Under the pieces are notes generated by a model, which was not told the DNA's origin, did not search any database, and saw only the letters and a program-made list of their open reading frames with translations. The position numbers and the translations under genes were made by a program. DNA of 64,000 nucleotides from Planctomycetota bacterium. GTDB lineage: Bacteria > Planctomycetota > J058 > JAJDCQ01. The stretch spans positions 1 through 64,000 of the forward strand of contig JAJDCQ010000236.1 in assembly GCA_029260755.1 (NCBI GenBank). The letters are read 5' to 3'. Each line of letters opens with the position of its first letter. The stretch's first letter is position 1. Of the stretch, positions 32,201-43,631 are shown in pieces.

Positions 32201-32902
32201 CTACGGGTTCGCGAGCTCGACCAGCTCGGCGGTGAGCGTCTCGGGCTCGGAGAGGGACCGGATCCTCTCCGAGAGGTCGTGGTTGATGCGCCGCTTGGTC
32301 GCCGCGTAGGCGCCGAGGTTGATGGTGAGGAGTCGCGAGGCGGCGGCCTCGGTCACGGCGTCCAGGTCGTCGGCCGCGACCGCGCGGTCGACGTATCCGG
32401 CGGCGATCGCGTCCTCCGGGTCGAAGAGTCTGCCGGTCGCGATGTGGGCGAACGCCGGGGGGCTCAACCGGTGCTTCGCGAGCGCCAGGGCGAAGCGCGG
32501 CACGGTCAGGCCGATCGCCGCCTCGTTCATGCCGATCCTGAAGTCCCCTCGAGCGGCGTATCGCTCGTCGGCAGCCATCATCAGGAACGCACCCATCGGG
32601 TAGGCGTGTCCGGCGCAGGCCACGACGATCGGGTGCGGGTGCTCGAGCATGCTCAGGATGGCCTTCATCCCGGCGCCCAGCATGCGGACGCAGGGCTCGA
32701 GGCCCGCGCTGAACGTCGGCATGTCGAAGCCGGCCGAGAAGATCCCGGGGCGGCCGCGGAGGATCGTCACGCGGGCGCCGGCCCCGGCCTCCTCGAGGCG
32801 ACCGCAGATCTCCTCGAGCATCTCGGCGGACATGGCGTTCACCTTGCCGTCGTCGATCGTGATGCGGGCCACGTCGGCCTCGATGTGCAGCTCGGTTCGC
32901 AT
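32201..32902 (-). CDS. Enoyl-CoA hydratase/isomerase (crotonase) family protein
   Basis: ATG 32902 starts a 233-residue crotonase. The oxyanion-hole segments GIFSAGFDM and ACAGHAYPMGAFLMMAADERYA are present, with the usual order of strands before them. The region of the two catalytic Glu reads FRIGMNEAAIGLTVPRFALAL, so the first acidic position is kept but the second, usually in a GGTQRL context, is not. Hydratase activity is therefore uncertain; isomerase or hydrolase activity is possible. It is divergent from a TetR gene and shares its operator region. Confidence 0.88.
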   Translation of the reverse strand: MRTELHIEADVARITIDDGKVNAMSAEMLEEICGRLEEAGAGARVTILRGRPGIFSAGFDMPTFSAGLEPCVRMLGAGMKAILSMLEHPHPIVVACAGHAYPMGAFLMMAADERYAARGDFRIGMNEAAIGLTVPRFALALAKHRLSPPAFAHIATGRLFDPEDAIAAGYVDRAVAADDLDAVTEAAASRLLTINLGAYAATKRRINHDLSERIRSLSEPETLTAELVELANP

Positions 32903-32925
32903 GGTCGGGCTCCTCCGTTCTCGAA

Positions 32926-32972
32926 CTAGACCGATCACTATAATTTCCATGATATAGACCGATCGTTATAAT
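32926..32972. promoter_or_regulatory. Two direct operator repeats with embedded TATAAT
   Basis: TAGACCGATCACTATAAT (32927-32944) and TAGACCGATCGTTATAAT (32955-32972) differ at two bases and are spaced 28 bp apart. Each ends in TATAAT, a perfect -10 for the TetR gene. The core ACCGATCGTT is partly palindromic, so the TetR protein at 32999 probably binds here and controls itself and the crotonase gene. Confidence 0.6.
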
Positions 32973-32998
32973 GCAAGACACGGAGGCCGAGGCGCGCC

Positions 32999-33553
32999 AT
33001 GCCGAATGCCCAGCAGCACAAGGAGAGCCTGGTCCGCACCGCCATGCGCCTGTTTCGAAGGCAGGGCTACGCGTCGACCGGGCTGCAGCAGATCCTGGCC
33101 GAGAGCGGCGCGCCCAAGGGCTCGCTCTACCACTACTTTCCCGGCGGCAAGGAGGCGCTGGGCGAGGCCGCCGTCACGCTCGCCGGGGAGCTGATCGGCG
33201 AGATGCTGCGCGGTCTCGCCGAGAAGCACCCCGACCACCCGAAGGCCTTCGTCGCGGGCTACTGCAAGGTGATGGCCGGCTGGATGAAGGAGTCGGGCTT
33301 CCGGTCGGGATGCCCGATCGCCACCACGATCCTGGAGACGGTGCCGGGCTCGGCGGCGATGACGGCGGTCGGAGCCGGCGTGCTCGACGCCTGGATCGAG
33401 ATCATCGCGGGCGTCTTCACCGCCTCGGGCTCGCGCCGGCGGGAGGCGCGGTCGCGGGCCCAGCTCCTCCTCGCGACGATGGAGGGCGCCCTCATCCTCG
33501 CGCGGGTGCGCGGCTCGGCCCGCCCGATCCTCGACATCGCCCGCCTCTTCTGA
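32999..33553 (+). CDS. TetR/AcrR-family transcriptional regulator
   Basis: The 184-residue protein has the TetR helix-turn-helix at about 8-55 (AMRLFRRQGYASTGLQQILAESGAPKGSLYHYFPGGKEAL). The C-terminal half, with FVAGYCKVMAGWMKESGFRSGCPIATTILE, looks like the LmrA/YxaF type, in which the GCPI segment is part of the ligand pocket. GGAGG is twelve bases upstream of the ATG. It is divergent from the crotonase gene and two repeated sites lie between them. Repression relieved by an acyl-CoA or other small ligand is inference. Confidence 0.92.
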   Translation: MPNAQQHKESLVRTAMRLFRRQGYASTGLQQILAESGAPKGSLYHYFPGGKEALGEAAVTLAGELIGEMLRGLAEKHPDHPKAFVAGYCKVMAGWMKESGFRSGCPIATTILETVPGSAAMTAVGAGVLDAWIEIIAGVFTASGSRRREARSRAQLLLATMEGALILARVRGSARPILDIARLF

Positions 33554-33720
33554 GCCCGGCGGCGTTCATCCGCGTGGCCGATCGCGCCGGAGGCGTGGCG
33601 CGATGCCCCGTCCGGGCGCCGATCCGTCCCCGGCGCGTCGGGACCTCACGCCGCGCGCCCATCTTTGCGTGTCGTCGGCCAGGCACCGACCGACCCGCAG
33701 CAGCAGGTGAGGGCGAACCC

Positions 33721-34764
33721 ATGACTCGAATCCGACTGGCCCCCGACGACGGCAAGGCGATCAACCTGAACTGGCGGGACCGGTTCGTGGCGACGGACAT
33801 CCTGCGCGACGCGTACGTGCGGTACGAGGAGAGCCTGAACCCGTCCGCGCCGCCGTTCGTGACCCTCGACGACGGGCTCGAGCTCGGGATCGTGCACAGC
33901 GACGTCCCCGCGATCGCCCGGGCGATCTCCTCGATGCTCACCTGCTCGCTCGAGGACGCGAAGAACGAGAACGGCGGGCACCTCCCGTCGGCGGTCGTCG
34001 AGCGGGTGCAGCTCGAGATCATCTCGCCCTGGGGCGTGGCCAACCTCTGGGGGCAGACCGGGCATCGCTTCGTCCTGTCGCGGTCGGGCGGCGGCGGGCG
34101 GAGCGAGATCCTCGCGACGATCCTCGTCGGCCAGAGCCGGCAGACGATCTTCTTCCTGACCGGTCGCTACAACAACCTGCGCCACTCCACCGTCGAGGAG
34201 GAGGTCGACTTCGACCAGCCCGCCGGCGACGACCCCGACCAGAGGTGGTTCGACCTGTTCGCCTTCCCCGAGATCGAGCGGTTCAAGCCGTGGGGATACC
34301 ACCACATCGCGAATTTCGTCGTCGCCAAGGGGCACCGCGGCGAGCGCCTCTCGCGGCGGCTGCTCGAGGGGATCATAGAGCGCTACGCGAAGGACCACCT
34401 CGACGCGAACGAGCGGCCGATCGAGCACGGCCAGCACCTGCTCTGCGGGCGGGGGTTCTGGCAGATCGGCGACCCGCCCTGGCTGACGCGGATGGAGCGG
34501 CTCGGGTTCTATCTGCGGTGGGGGGCCGAGAGCTTCTTCATCGAGAAGCCGTGGGCGCCGCTGCCGGCGGTCTTCGACGGAGACCGCAAGATCGGGAACC
34601 TCGAGTACAACCGCTCGTTCGGGCTGCCCGAGCGCTACCAGGGCCCGCGGCCCACCGTCGCGTCGGACGAGCATCTGCTCGAGCGCCTGCCGGAGGTGAT
34701 CGCCCTGTCGGAGGACCCGAACGCCAAGCTGCAGTACTTCCAGACGATGTTCGACTTCTGCTGA
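33721..34764 (+). CDS. GNAT-like protein of unknown substrate
   Basis: The 347-residue protein is soluble. WGYHHIANFVVAKGHRGERLSRRLLEGII resembles GNAT motif A (a beta strand, then R/Q-x-x-G-x-G/A and a helix), so an acyl-CoA-using fold is possible, but the match is short. Other notable stretches are GRYNNLRHSTVEEEVDFDQ, GQHLLCGRGFWQIGDPPWL and WAPLPAVFDGDRKIGNLEYN. The gene overlaps the next one by one base (TGATG), so both act together. I do not recognise a closer family. Confidence 0.55.
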   Translation: MTRIRLAPDDGKAINLNWRDRFVATDILRDAYVRYEESLNPSAPPFVTLDDGLELGIVHSDVPAIARAISSMLTCSLEDAKNENGGHLPSAVVERVQLEIISPWGVANLWGQTGHRFVLSRSGGGGRSEILATILVGQSRQTIFFLTGRYNNLRHSTVEEEVDFDQPAGDDPDQRWFDLFAFPEIERFKPWGYHHIANFVVAKGHRGERLSRRLLEGIIERYAKDHLDANERPIEHGQHLLCGRGFWQIGDPPWLTRMERLGFYLRWGAESFFIEKPWAPLPAVFDGDRKIGNLEYNRSFGLPERYQGPRPTVASDEHLLERLPEVIALSEDPNAKLQYFQTMFDFC

Positions 34765-35642
34765 TGGAGACCTACCTTCGCGAGCCACGCTCGGTCGAGA
34801 CCCAGCGGCTCTTGCCCTTCACCGGCGAGGGCGCCTACCACGGAGCGACGAAGCGGAGGGGCGAGCCCGCCGCGTCGTCCGCGTCGCGCGCCGCCGAGGG
34901 CCCGCCGCCGGTCGAGGAGATGCGCCCCCGGACCCTCGAGGCCTACGCGGCGAGCGGCCGGCGGACGATCGCGTCGTTCGAGGCGACCTTTCCGAACCTG
35001 TACGACCTGAAGGCCGAGCTCGGCGAGCCGGACCAGGACGAGATCCGCGACGACGGCGTCACCTTCTGCTGGTGCCCGTTCGAGCTCGCCCTGCGCGAGG
35101 CCGGCCCGCTCGTGAAGCGCGTCCTCGAGGCGATGCGACCGCACCTTCACGGCGACAAGCGGTACACCTACGTCGACGCGAAGATCCAGTACTTCGCGAA
35201 GGGCGACCTCGCCGTCGACAGCCAGCTCTGGCACGTCGACGGCTCGATCGCCGCCCGCGACGAGCGCGTCCGGGCGCTCGGGCACCCGATCCTGCACGAC
35301 CTGCGGGCGCGCCACGAGGCGCCGGAGCGGACGCCTCACTACCTCTCGTACCAGTCGTCGACCCACTGCGCGACGCTCTTCGCGACCGAGCCAGTGACGG
35401 TGACGCTCCCCGAGCTGATCCCGAGCTTCGACGTGCTCCACGACGCGGTCGCCGCCCGCGACCCGCGCGCCGGGCACCAGCCGGCGGGGTCGATCGTCGC
35501 CTTCGACGGGTTCTCGCTGCACCGCCCGGTCCCCGCCGAGGACGACGGGTGGCGCCTCTGGGTGCGGGGCATCGAGACCGACCGCGAGGTGAGGCTCAGC
35601 AACTCCATCATCGAGTGCTACGGGACGGTCTTCCGACCCTGA
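34764..35642 (+). CDS. Fe(II)/2-oxoglutarate dioxygenase-like protein
   Basis: The 292-residue product has LWHVDGSI (H157, D159) as the first two metal ligands. SIVAFDGFSLHRPVPAED gives the distal His (H253), followed by WRLWVRG with an Arg for 2OG. A run YVDAKIQYFAKGD before the HxD is the usual strand. The fold call is based on these spacings (H-x-D...H about 95 residues later) and not on overall similarity. Its ATG overlaps the stop of the GNAT-like gene. It may hydroxylate a product of that partner. Confidence 0.68.
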   Translation: METYLREPRSVETQRLLPFTGEGAYHGATKRRGEPAASSASRAAEGPPPVEEMRPRTLEAYAASGRRTIASFEATFPNLYDLKAELGEPDQDEIRDDGVTFCWCPFELALREAGPLVKRVLEAMRPHLHGDKRYTYVDAKIQYFAKGDLAVDSQLWHVDGSIAARDERVRALGHPILHDLRARHEAPERTPHYLSYQSSTHCATLFATEPVTVTLPELIPSFDVLHDAVAARDPRAGHQPAGSIVAFDGFSLHRPVPAEDDGWRLWVRGIETDREVRLSNSIIECYGTVFRP

Positions 35643-35687
35643 TCCGTCCGCGATGTCGATCGCGTCCGCAACCGGCAGTCCGTCAGC

Positions 35688-36719
35688 CTACCGGCGCTTC
35701 TTCGCCTCTGCCTCGTTCTGCTCGATCTGGAGCAACGTCGTCTGGGCGAAGACCGACAACTGTCTGTCCTTGCTCTTCGCGGCGCGCTTCAGAGCACGGA
35801 CGGCCGGCTTGCCGATCTCGATGAGCGCCTTCCTCGCGAAGCTGTAGCGCGCCGCATCGCCGAGGGCGGCGACCAGGGGGTCGATGGCGGGCTTCCCGAT
35901 CGCCACGAGAGCCTTCTTCGCCGCCTCTTGGACCGCGCTCTGCCCGGCGAGGCTCTCGACGAGCGTGTCGACCGCCTCGGCGGGCGGGTCGGTCATCTCG
36001 GCGACGTGACGCGCCGCAATCCCCCGGATCTTCGGATCCCAGTGCTGGAGGGCGCCGATGATCTCCCGCGCCGCGGGCTCGCCGATCCGTGCGAGCGCGC
36101 CGAGGGCGTGGCTCGGGGTCCGCTCCTCCTTCATCATGAGCGCCTCGGCGAGCGGCTCGACGCCGTCGGCGCCCTCGCGTTCGAGCTCGATGATGGCGTG
36201 GTAGCGGAGCTTCCGGTCCGCGAGCGCCTCCCGGAGGGCGTCGATCCGCGTCGGACCCCGCCCGAGCGCGTGGGCCGCGACGACCGAGAGGACCGGGTCG
36301 TCGCCGTCGGCCAGTCCCTCCAGCGCCCCGGACGAGAGGCCGATCCGCGCGAGACTGACCGCCGCATGGAAGCGAACCGAACGCTCCGAGTCGGCCAGGC
36401 ACGTCGCGAGGGCGGCCTCGTGGCTCGCGTCGCCGAGCGCACCCAGAACGTAGGTCGCCACCTGCCGAACGCCGACCTCCTCGTCGGTCAGCTTCGCCGC
36501 GATCGCGGGAGCGGCCCTCTTCCCCTCCTCGCCCCGGAGAGCGAGCTCCCTCATCGCCGGAACGGCGACCCGCCAGGTGTCGCCGGTCTTCACCCGCTCG
36601 ATGAGCTCGTCGATCGTCGGCTCGTCCGCCCGCGCAGGGGACACCGCCATCGCGAGCGCCAAGAGCAGCGTCGCCAAGCCAGCGCCCGAGCAGCGTCGTC
36701 CAGTGATGATCAGCCGCAT
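35688..36719 (-). CDS. Exported HEAT-repeat protein
   Basis: ATG 36719 has GAGGAG five bases upstream. The 343-residue protein has a signal peptide (GAGLATLLLALAMAVSPARA). The mature part is made of about eight HEAT-type helical hairpins, for example VRQVATYVLGALGD, VRFHAAVSLARIG, IRGIAARHVAEMT and SFARKALIEIGKPA. HEAT repeats make extended protein-binding surfaces; no enzyme motif is visible. It converges with the dioxygenase gene. The C-terminus is basic and acidic by turns (NEAEAKKRR). Confidence 0.85.
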   Translation of the reverse strand: MRLIITGRRCSGAGLATLLLALAMAVSPARADEPTIDELIERVKTGDTWRVAVPAMRELALRGEEGKRAAPAIAAKLTDEEVGVRQVATYVLGALGDASHEAALATCLADSERSVRFHAAVSLARIGLSSGALEGLADGDDPVLSVVAAHALGRGPTRIDALREALADRKLRYHAIIELEREGADGVEPLAEALMMKEERTPSHALGALARIGEPAAREIIGALQHWDPKIRGIAARHVAEMTDPPAEAVDTLVESLAGQSAVQEAAKKALVAIGKPAIDPLVAALGDAARYSFARKALIEIGKPAVRALKRAAKSKDRQLSVFAQTTLLQIEQNEAEAKKRR

Positions 36720-36868
36720 GGTCTCTCCTCTCCAGTCAATCGATGAAAAGCCTGCCACGCCTCCGCGAGGGGAAGCCCCATTGAATCGAAGTCAGGCGGC
36801 GCTCGCCAGCGTCACAGCTCCGCGGCGGGGGTCTCGGGCTCCGCGGTGGCGCCTCTGGGTGCGCTGCA

Positions 36869-39730
<2,862 letters not shown>

Positions 39731-39761
39731 ACGGTCGTCGATGGTGGCGGCGTGGGGTGGC

Positions 39762-40301
39762 TCATCGATCCCCGTCGCGTCCGACCCGGACCCACGCCCG
39801 GCCCTCCTCGGCCCGGACGAGCGTCACCGCATGCGGGAGACCACCGACGTCGAAGCGAAGGGACTCGCCCGGGCCGAGCGCGCCGCGGGCGAGCTCATCC
39901 GGCGCGTCCGGCGACGCGTCGACCCGCTCGACCGAGAGGGTCGGCCGCGCGCCGCCGGAGTGGAGCCGGACGACGAGGCGCCCGAGCTCGCCCGGAAGCG
40001 ACCGGTCGAGCGGGCCGCCCTCGGACACGAGGTCCTTCGCGTCGGAGAAGAGCGCCGGCGCGCGCGGCGCCTGCCCCGGGAGCCGCACCTGGCCGGCGGC
40101 CTGCCGCGCCGCCGCCAGCGCCTCGCCCCGCCGTTCGGCCTCCCGTACGATCCGCTCGAGCTCGAGCGAGCTCGTCCCCCGAGAGCGCTCGCTCGCGCCG
40201 ATCGGACGCATCGGGATCCACCCGGTCAGCCCGCCGATGAGGATCACGAAGAACGACACGATGCCGAGCCCGAGGAGGGCGAGTCGGACCTTGATCGACA
40301 T
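39762..40301 (-). CDS. Single-pass membrane protein, unknown
   Basis: The 179-residue product has one hydrophobic segment (ALLGLGIVSFFVILIGGL, about 8-25) at the N-terminus. A helical Ala/Arg/Glu-rich part (ERIVREAERRGEALAAARQAA) is followed by a C-terminal beta-rich part that ends VTLVRAEEGRAWVRVG. I do not recognise a family. It precedes a receptor-like kinase on the same strand, and a role in kinase signalling is possible but not shown. Confidence 0.65.
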   Translation of the reverse strand: MSIKVRLALLGLGIVSFFVILIGGLTGWIPMRPIGASERSRGTSSLELERIVREAERRGEALAAARQAAGQVRLPGQAPRAPALFSDAKDLVSEGGPLDRSLPGELGRLVVRLHSGGARPTLSVERVDASPDAPDELARGALGPGESLRFDVGGLPHAVTLVRAEEGRAWVRVGRDGDR

Positions 40302-40453
40302 ACCCTCGATGTAGCGGCCTCGGTTCCGCGGGACAACGCGGCGCCGGCCGTGCGGTCCGGCTTTCGCGACGGAGCCAACGTCGTGGCGCTCGTCGCGGGC
40401 TCCGCGACCGCTCCGCTCGGCGGCGAGACTCGATCGCGCGCGAGCAGCGTTGT

Positions 40454-41368
40454 TCAGTCGCCGTCCTCAGGGGGTCGGAGCGAGAGCAGGCCGACGACGA
40501 GGTCGGAGTCCGTTGGCCGACCGACCCGGCGCGAGCGAAACGCGTTGCGAGCCATCCCCTCCGGGCTGACCGTCACCAGCAGGATGTAGATGTCCTCGCC
40601 CACGGCGGGCTGCTCGCCGCCGCCTCCGACGGGCAGCCGCGCAGCGTCGTAGAGCTTCTCGATCAGGGCGCGCTGCTCCGCGGTCGCGTTCCACTCGGCG
40701 ACCTGGCGGTCGTTTTCGGTGCGTCGGACCACCCATGGGCCGTCGGCCGCCTTCGGGCCCCACGGCGACCCGTGGGCGTGGATGTGGACGCCGGCATCGA
40801 CGGGGATTCCGCCGCGCGTCCCGGGCAGCTTCCCCTCCTCGCCCGGGTGGATCCGTCGCGAGGCGACGGCGATCGTCGTGAACGGGGGCGGCGGCGCGAT
40901 CTCGAACGCGACCTGGGCGCAGGCGTTGAGCAGGCGGCGCACGGTCGGAAAGCGATCGCCTGTGCCGCGAAGCGTCCGCCCGTCGATGTCGAGATCGAAC
41001 TCGACGGCGGCGCCGTCGGGATCACCGCCCTCGACCGGAACGAGGAGGTCCTTCGCGGTGAGCTCCGCGGCCAGGGCCTCGGCGAGCTTCGGCTCGAGCT
41101 CGCCGGTCACCGCGCGCGCGGCGTCCTTCGAGGTGTCGTGAACGCCCTTCGGGTCGAGGACGGCTCCGGGGAGCTTCCAGGCCGCCTCGATCCCGCGCCC
41201 GCCCTTCGAGCGGACCTCGAACTCGATCTTCCCCGCGTCGAGCTTCTTCGTCCATCGCACGACGAAGCGGGGGAGAGGCCCGTCATCGTTCCCGGCTCGA
41301 GCCGTCCCCACGATCGCCAGGACGACGAGAAACGCGGCGAGAGTCGAGCGGCGGATCCAGTGGCGCAT
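40454..41368 (-). CDS. Exported protein of unknown function
   Basis: ATG 41368 gives a 304-residue product with signal peptide STLAAFLVVLAIVGTARA. The mature protein has a strand-rich middle, FVVRWTKKLDAGKIEFEV, then VEFDLDIDGRTLRGTG, and a segment GGIPVDAGVHIHAHGSPWGP. I do not recognise the family. It is followed on the same strand by a 152-bp gap before the membrane-protein gene starting at 40301. Confidence 0.7.
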   Translation of the reverse strand: MRHWIRRSTLAAFLVVLAIVGTARAGNDDGPLPRFVVRWTKKLDAGKIEFEVRSKGGRGIEAAWKLPGAVLDPKGVHDTSKDAARAVTGELEPKLAEALAAELTAKDLLVPVEGGDPDGAAVEFDLDIDGRTLRGTGDRFPTVRRLLNACAQVAFEIAPPPPFTTIAVASRRIHPGEEGKLPGTRGGIPVDAGVHIHAHGSPWGPKAADGPWVVRRTENDRQVAEWNATAEQRALIEKLYDAARLPVGGGGEQPAVGEDIYILLVTVSPEGMARNAFRSRRVGRPTDSDLVVGLLSLRPPEDGD

Positions 41369-41472
41369 CGGTGGCCTCGTTCTCTTCGAGTGACCTCGGA
41401 CCGTGCGTGCCCGGAGCGCGCGGCGCGTCAGCGCGGACGGGTCACCTCGGAGGCGGTGGAGGTCGAGCGGAG

Positions 41473-41835
41473 CTAGTCGGAGACTCGATCCGGGTTCATC
41501 TGGTGGATGATCAGGGCGTTGCCGCTTGGGTCGGTGACGAACGCCATCTTGCAGACGCCGCTGTCCATGATGTCGGGCTGCTGGAAGGTCACGCCCGCCG
41601 CCTTGAGGCGCGCGACCTCGGCGTCGATGTCGTCGGTCTCCAGGGCCAGCGAGGGCGGCGTCCCTTCGGGGGACATCTGCTCCACGGCGATGGTCTTTCC
41701 ATCGGGCCCCTCGAACTCGAGCCACTTGCCGTGATGGTTCTGGGCCAGCTCGAGCCCGAGCAGCTCGCCCCAGAACTTCGTGTCGGCGTCGATGTCGTTG
41801 GAGCGATGCCGCACGAAAGCAATCTTCTTGATCAT
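41473..41835 (-). CDS. VOC/glyoxalase-family protein
   Basis: The start is ATG 41835, which has GAGGAG seven bases upstream; an open frame continues upstream but is explained by a toxin-antitoxin relic. The 120-residue protein has the paired beta-alpha-beta-beta units of the VOC superfamily: KIAFVRHRSNDIDADTKFWGELLGLEL in the first half, ARLKAAGVTF and MAFVTDPSGNALIIHQ in the second. The metal positions read H10 in VRH and E in FEGPDG; the second half has H in IIHQ. Function is unspecified within the superfamily. Confidence 0.87.
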   Translation of the reverse strand: MIKKIAFVRHRSNDIDADTKFWGELLGLELAQNHHGKWLEFEGPDGKTIAVEQMSPEGTPPSLALETDDIDAEVARLKAAGVTFQQPDIMDSGVCKMAFVTDPSGNALIIHQMNPDRVSD

Positions 41836-41849
41836 GTTCGACTCCTCGT

Positions 41850-41961
41850 CGAGCGCAGCTTCGCTCATCTCGTCTTCCGCTTCGGGAGAGAGCGAGGCCG
41901 AGTGCTCGTCCGCGAGACTCCGTTCGATGCGACGCCCCATTTCGGCCCATGGCCGGGCCGG
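41850..41961 (-). pseudogene. Relic of a ParE-type toxin-antitoxin junction
   Basis: The minus strand reads PARPWAEMGRRIERSLADE followed by SLSPEAEDEMSEAAL. The first part matches the antitoxin C-terminus at 46608-46847 (PGRPWADVRRRIEERLAG) and the second the toxin N-terminus at 46273-46611 (TLAPEAEDELLEAAL). At DNA level the blocks CCGCTTCGGG and GATGCGACG are kept and the piece between them is 58 bp here against 60 bp there, a two-base loss that joins both reading frames. Only the junction survives; the rest of both genes is missing. The VOC gene starts right after it. Confidence 0.7.
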
Positions 41962-42116
41962 GGTGGACATGGCCGCCATTCTAGCGTGGGGCACCCTCCA
42001 GACCAGGTCCCTGAGGAGGTCGCCCTCGGACCGTCCGAGAGGGCCGCGTCGAGCCTTCCGTCGCTGGCGACGATGTCACGCGAGCGCGGACGCCCTGTTC
42101 CTGCACGCGAACAGGC

Positions 42117-43457
42117 TCACCGCGAGCGACGCGGGGAAGAGGCGGCCCCGGACGGCCCACCCGTCGCGGGAGCCGAAGCTCGCCGGAGCCAGCGGCGCCA
42201 CTCCTCCACGAAGCGCGCACGGTCCGTCGAGGCCGTCGAAGGGCCTCCGCCGTACGCGCGCGTCAACACCTCATGGCTCCACTCGAGCTCGCGCCGGGAG
42301 AAGTAGCCCGCGGCGCCGTCCGTATCCTCCTCGATGGTGTCGAGATAGATCGGCAGCGCAACCGCGGCATCTCCGAGATCGACGAGCGCGACGAGCGCGT
42401 GCGTGCGGGCCGCGTGGCGCGGGGACGACCGGAGGAACGCGCGCAGCGGCTCGATCGCGCGCCGGTCGTCGAGGGTCGCCAGCGCTCGGGTCACCGACCA
42501 CGTGAGACGGGGGCCGGAAGCCAGGCGATCGCGAAGGTGCTCGAAGGCACCCGGGAGCTCCTGCCGAGCGATGGCGGCGTCGACCCTCGGGCACTCCCTC
42601 CCGTAGTCGCGGACGAGGTCATCGATCGTCGGCTCACGGACCCCGCCCGTCGCCTCGAGAAGCTGTCGGGCGAGCGCCCTCGCCTCGTCGTCCTCGTGGT
42701 AGAGATCGACGACGCGCAGGAGCGCCTGTCTCCCACCGCGCGCTCGTTCGAGACGGAGAAGAATGGCGCCGTGGCGCGCGTGGAGGAGCGCCTCTCCGGG
42801 AACCGATCCGCCGAGCGCGTAGCTCGCCTGTTCCAGCGCGTCCTCGATCGCGACGAGGGCGGCGGCGTCGTCTCCCTTCCACTCGTGAATCGCGGACTCG
42901 CGGGCGGCGATCGCGTAGGTGAAGCTCGCGCGGAAGCTACCGCAGCCCGCCGTCGGTCCCTCGTCCTGGTCGAGGAGCTCCATCGCATCGTCGGCTCGGC
43001 CGGCGAGGGCGAGGACGGTGCAGTAGCCGTCTCGCCAGGCCCAACCATCGAGAAGGGGCGAGCCCTGTCCGCGGAGAACCCCCAGGCGGACCGCGAGGTC
43101 GCGAGCCGCCTTCTCGATCTCCGGCCACCGTTTCGTCTCGGTGAGGCGCGCGCCGTGGCGGACCTGGAACAGCTCGACGGCCCGGGCGAGCGCCCAGGAC
43201 GCGTCGCGGCGACGCTCGTCATCCTCCGGCTTCCAGGTGGCGTCGAGCCCCTCCTCGAGGTGGTCGAGGATCTCCCCGGCGGCCAGCTCCGCCTCCGACG
43301 ACGGCGAGAGTGGCTCGGGCGTAGCGTCCTCTCGGTCGTCGTCTCGATCACCCGGCGCCGCGCGTGCCGGTGCGGACGTCTGTGTCGCCGTCGAGCAGCC
43401 GAAGAAGGTCGTGCAGCCGAGCGGGACGACCAGGGCGAGCATCCGGAAGAGTCGCAT
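42117..43457 (-). CDS. Lipoprotein with helical repeats
   Basis: ATG 43457 has GGAGGTG three bases upstream. The 446-residue protein has a lipoprotein signal with two possible lipoboxes, VPLGC and FFGC. An acidic linker follows. The remainder is alpha-helical: an N-terminal TPR-like half (ASWALARAVELFQVRHG, YCTVLALAGRADDAMELLDQ) and a HEAT-like C-terminal half (LATLDDRRAIEPLRAFLRSS, HALVALVDLGDAAVALPIY). No catalytic motif is visible. It is a single gene. Confidence 0.75.
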   Translation of the reverse strand: MRLFRMLALVVPLGCTTFFGCSTATQTSAPARAAPGDRDDDREDATPEPLSPSSEAELAAGEILDHLEEGLDATWKPEDDERRRDASWALARAVELFQVRHGARLTETKRWPEIEKAARDLAVRLGVLRGQGSPLLDGWAWRDGYCTVLALAGRADDAMELLDQDEGPTAGCGSFRASFTYAIAARESAIHEWKGDDAAALVAIEDALEQASYALGGSVPGEALLHARHGAILLRLERARGGRQALLRVVDLYHEDDEARALARQLLEATGGVREPTIDDLVRDYGRECPRVDAAIARQELPGAFEHLRDRLASGPRLTWSVTRALATLDDRRAIEPLRAFLRSSPRHAARTHALVALVDLGDAAVALPIYLDTIEEDTDGAAGYFSRRELEWSHEVLTRAYGGGPSTASTDRARFVEEWRRWLRRASAPATGGPSGAASSPRRSR

Positions 43458-43631
43458 CGTCACCTCCAGCGAGCGGGCTCTCGCCAACGATCCTCCACCT
43501 CGACCACCGGAATGTCACGAGTCCCGGGCGAGGATCAGCCCATCGCATACGACGTTCGGCCGGAGACCGGGTTCACGATTGCACGAGTGCACGACGCCGC
43601 ATTCGTGGATCGGGCGGCCCGGTGTCCCGGA

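Noticed and set aside
41836..41994. N-terminal extension of the VOC protein from an upstream start at 41994
   Set aside because: The extension is explained as a toxin-antitoxin relic and the ATG at 41835 has a strong ribosome site.
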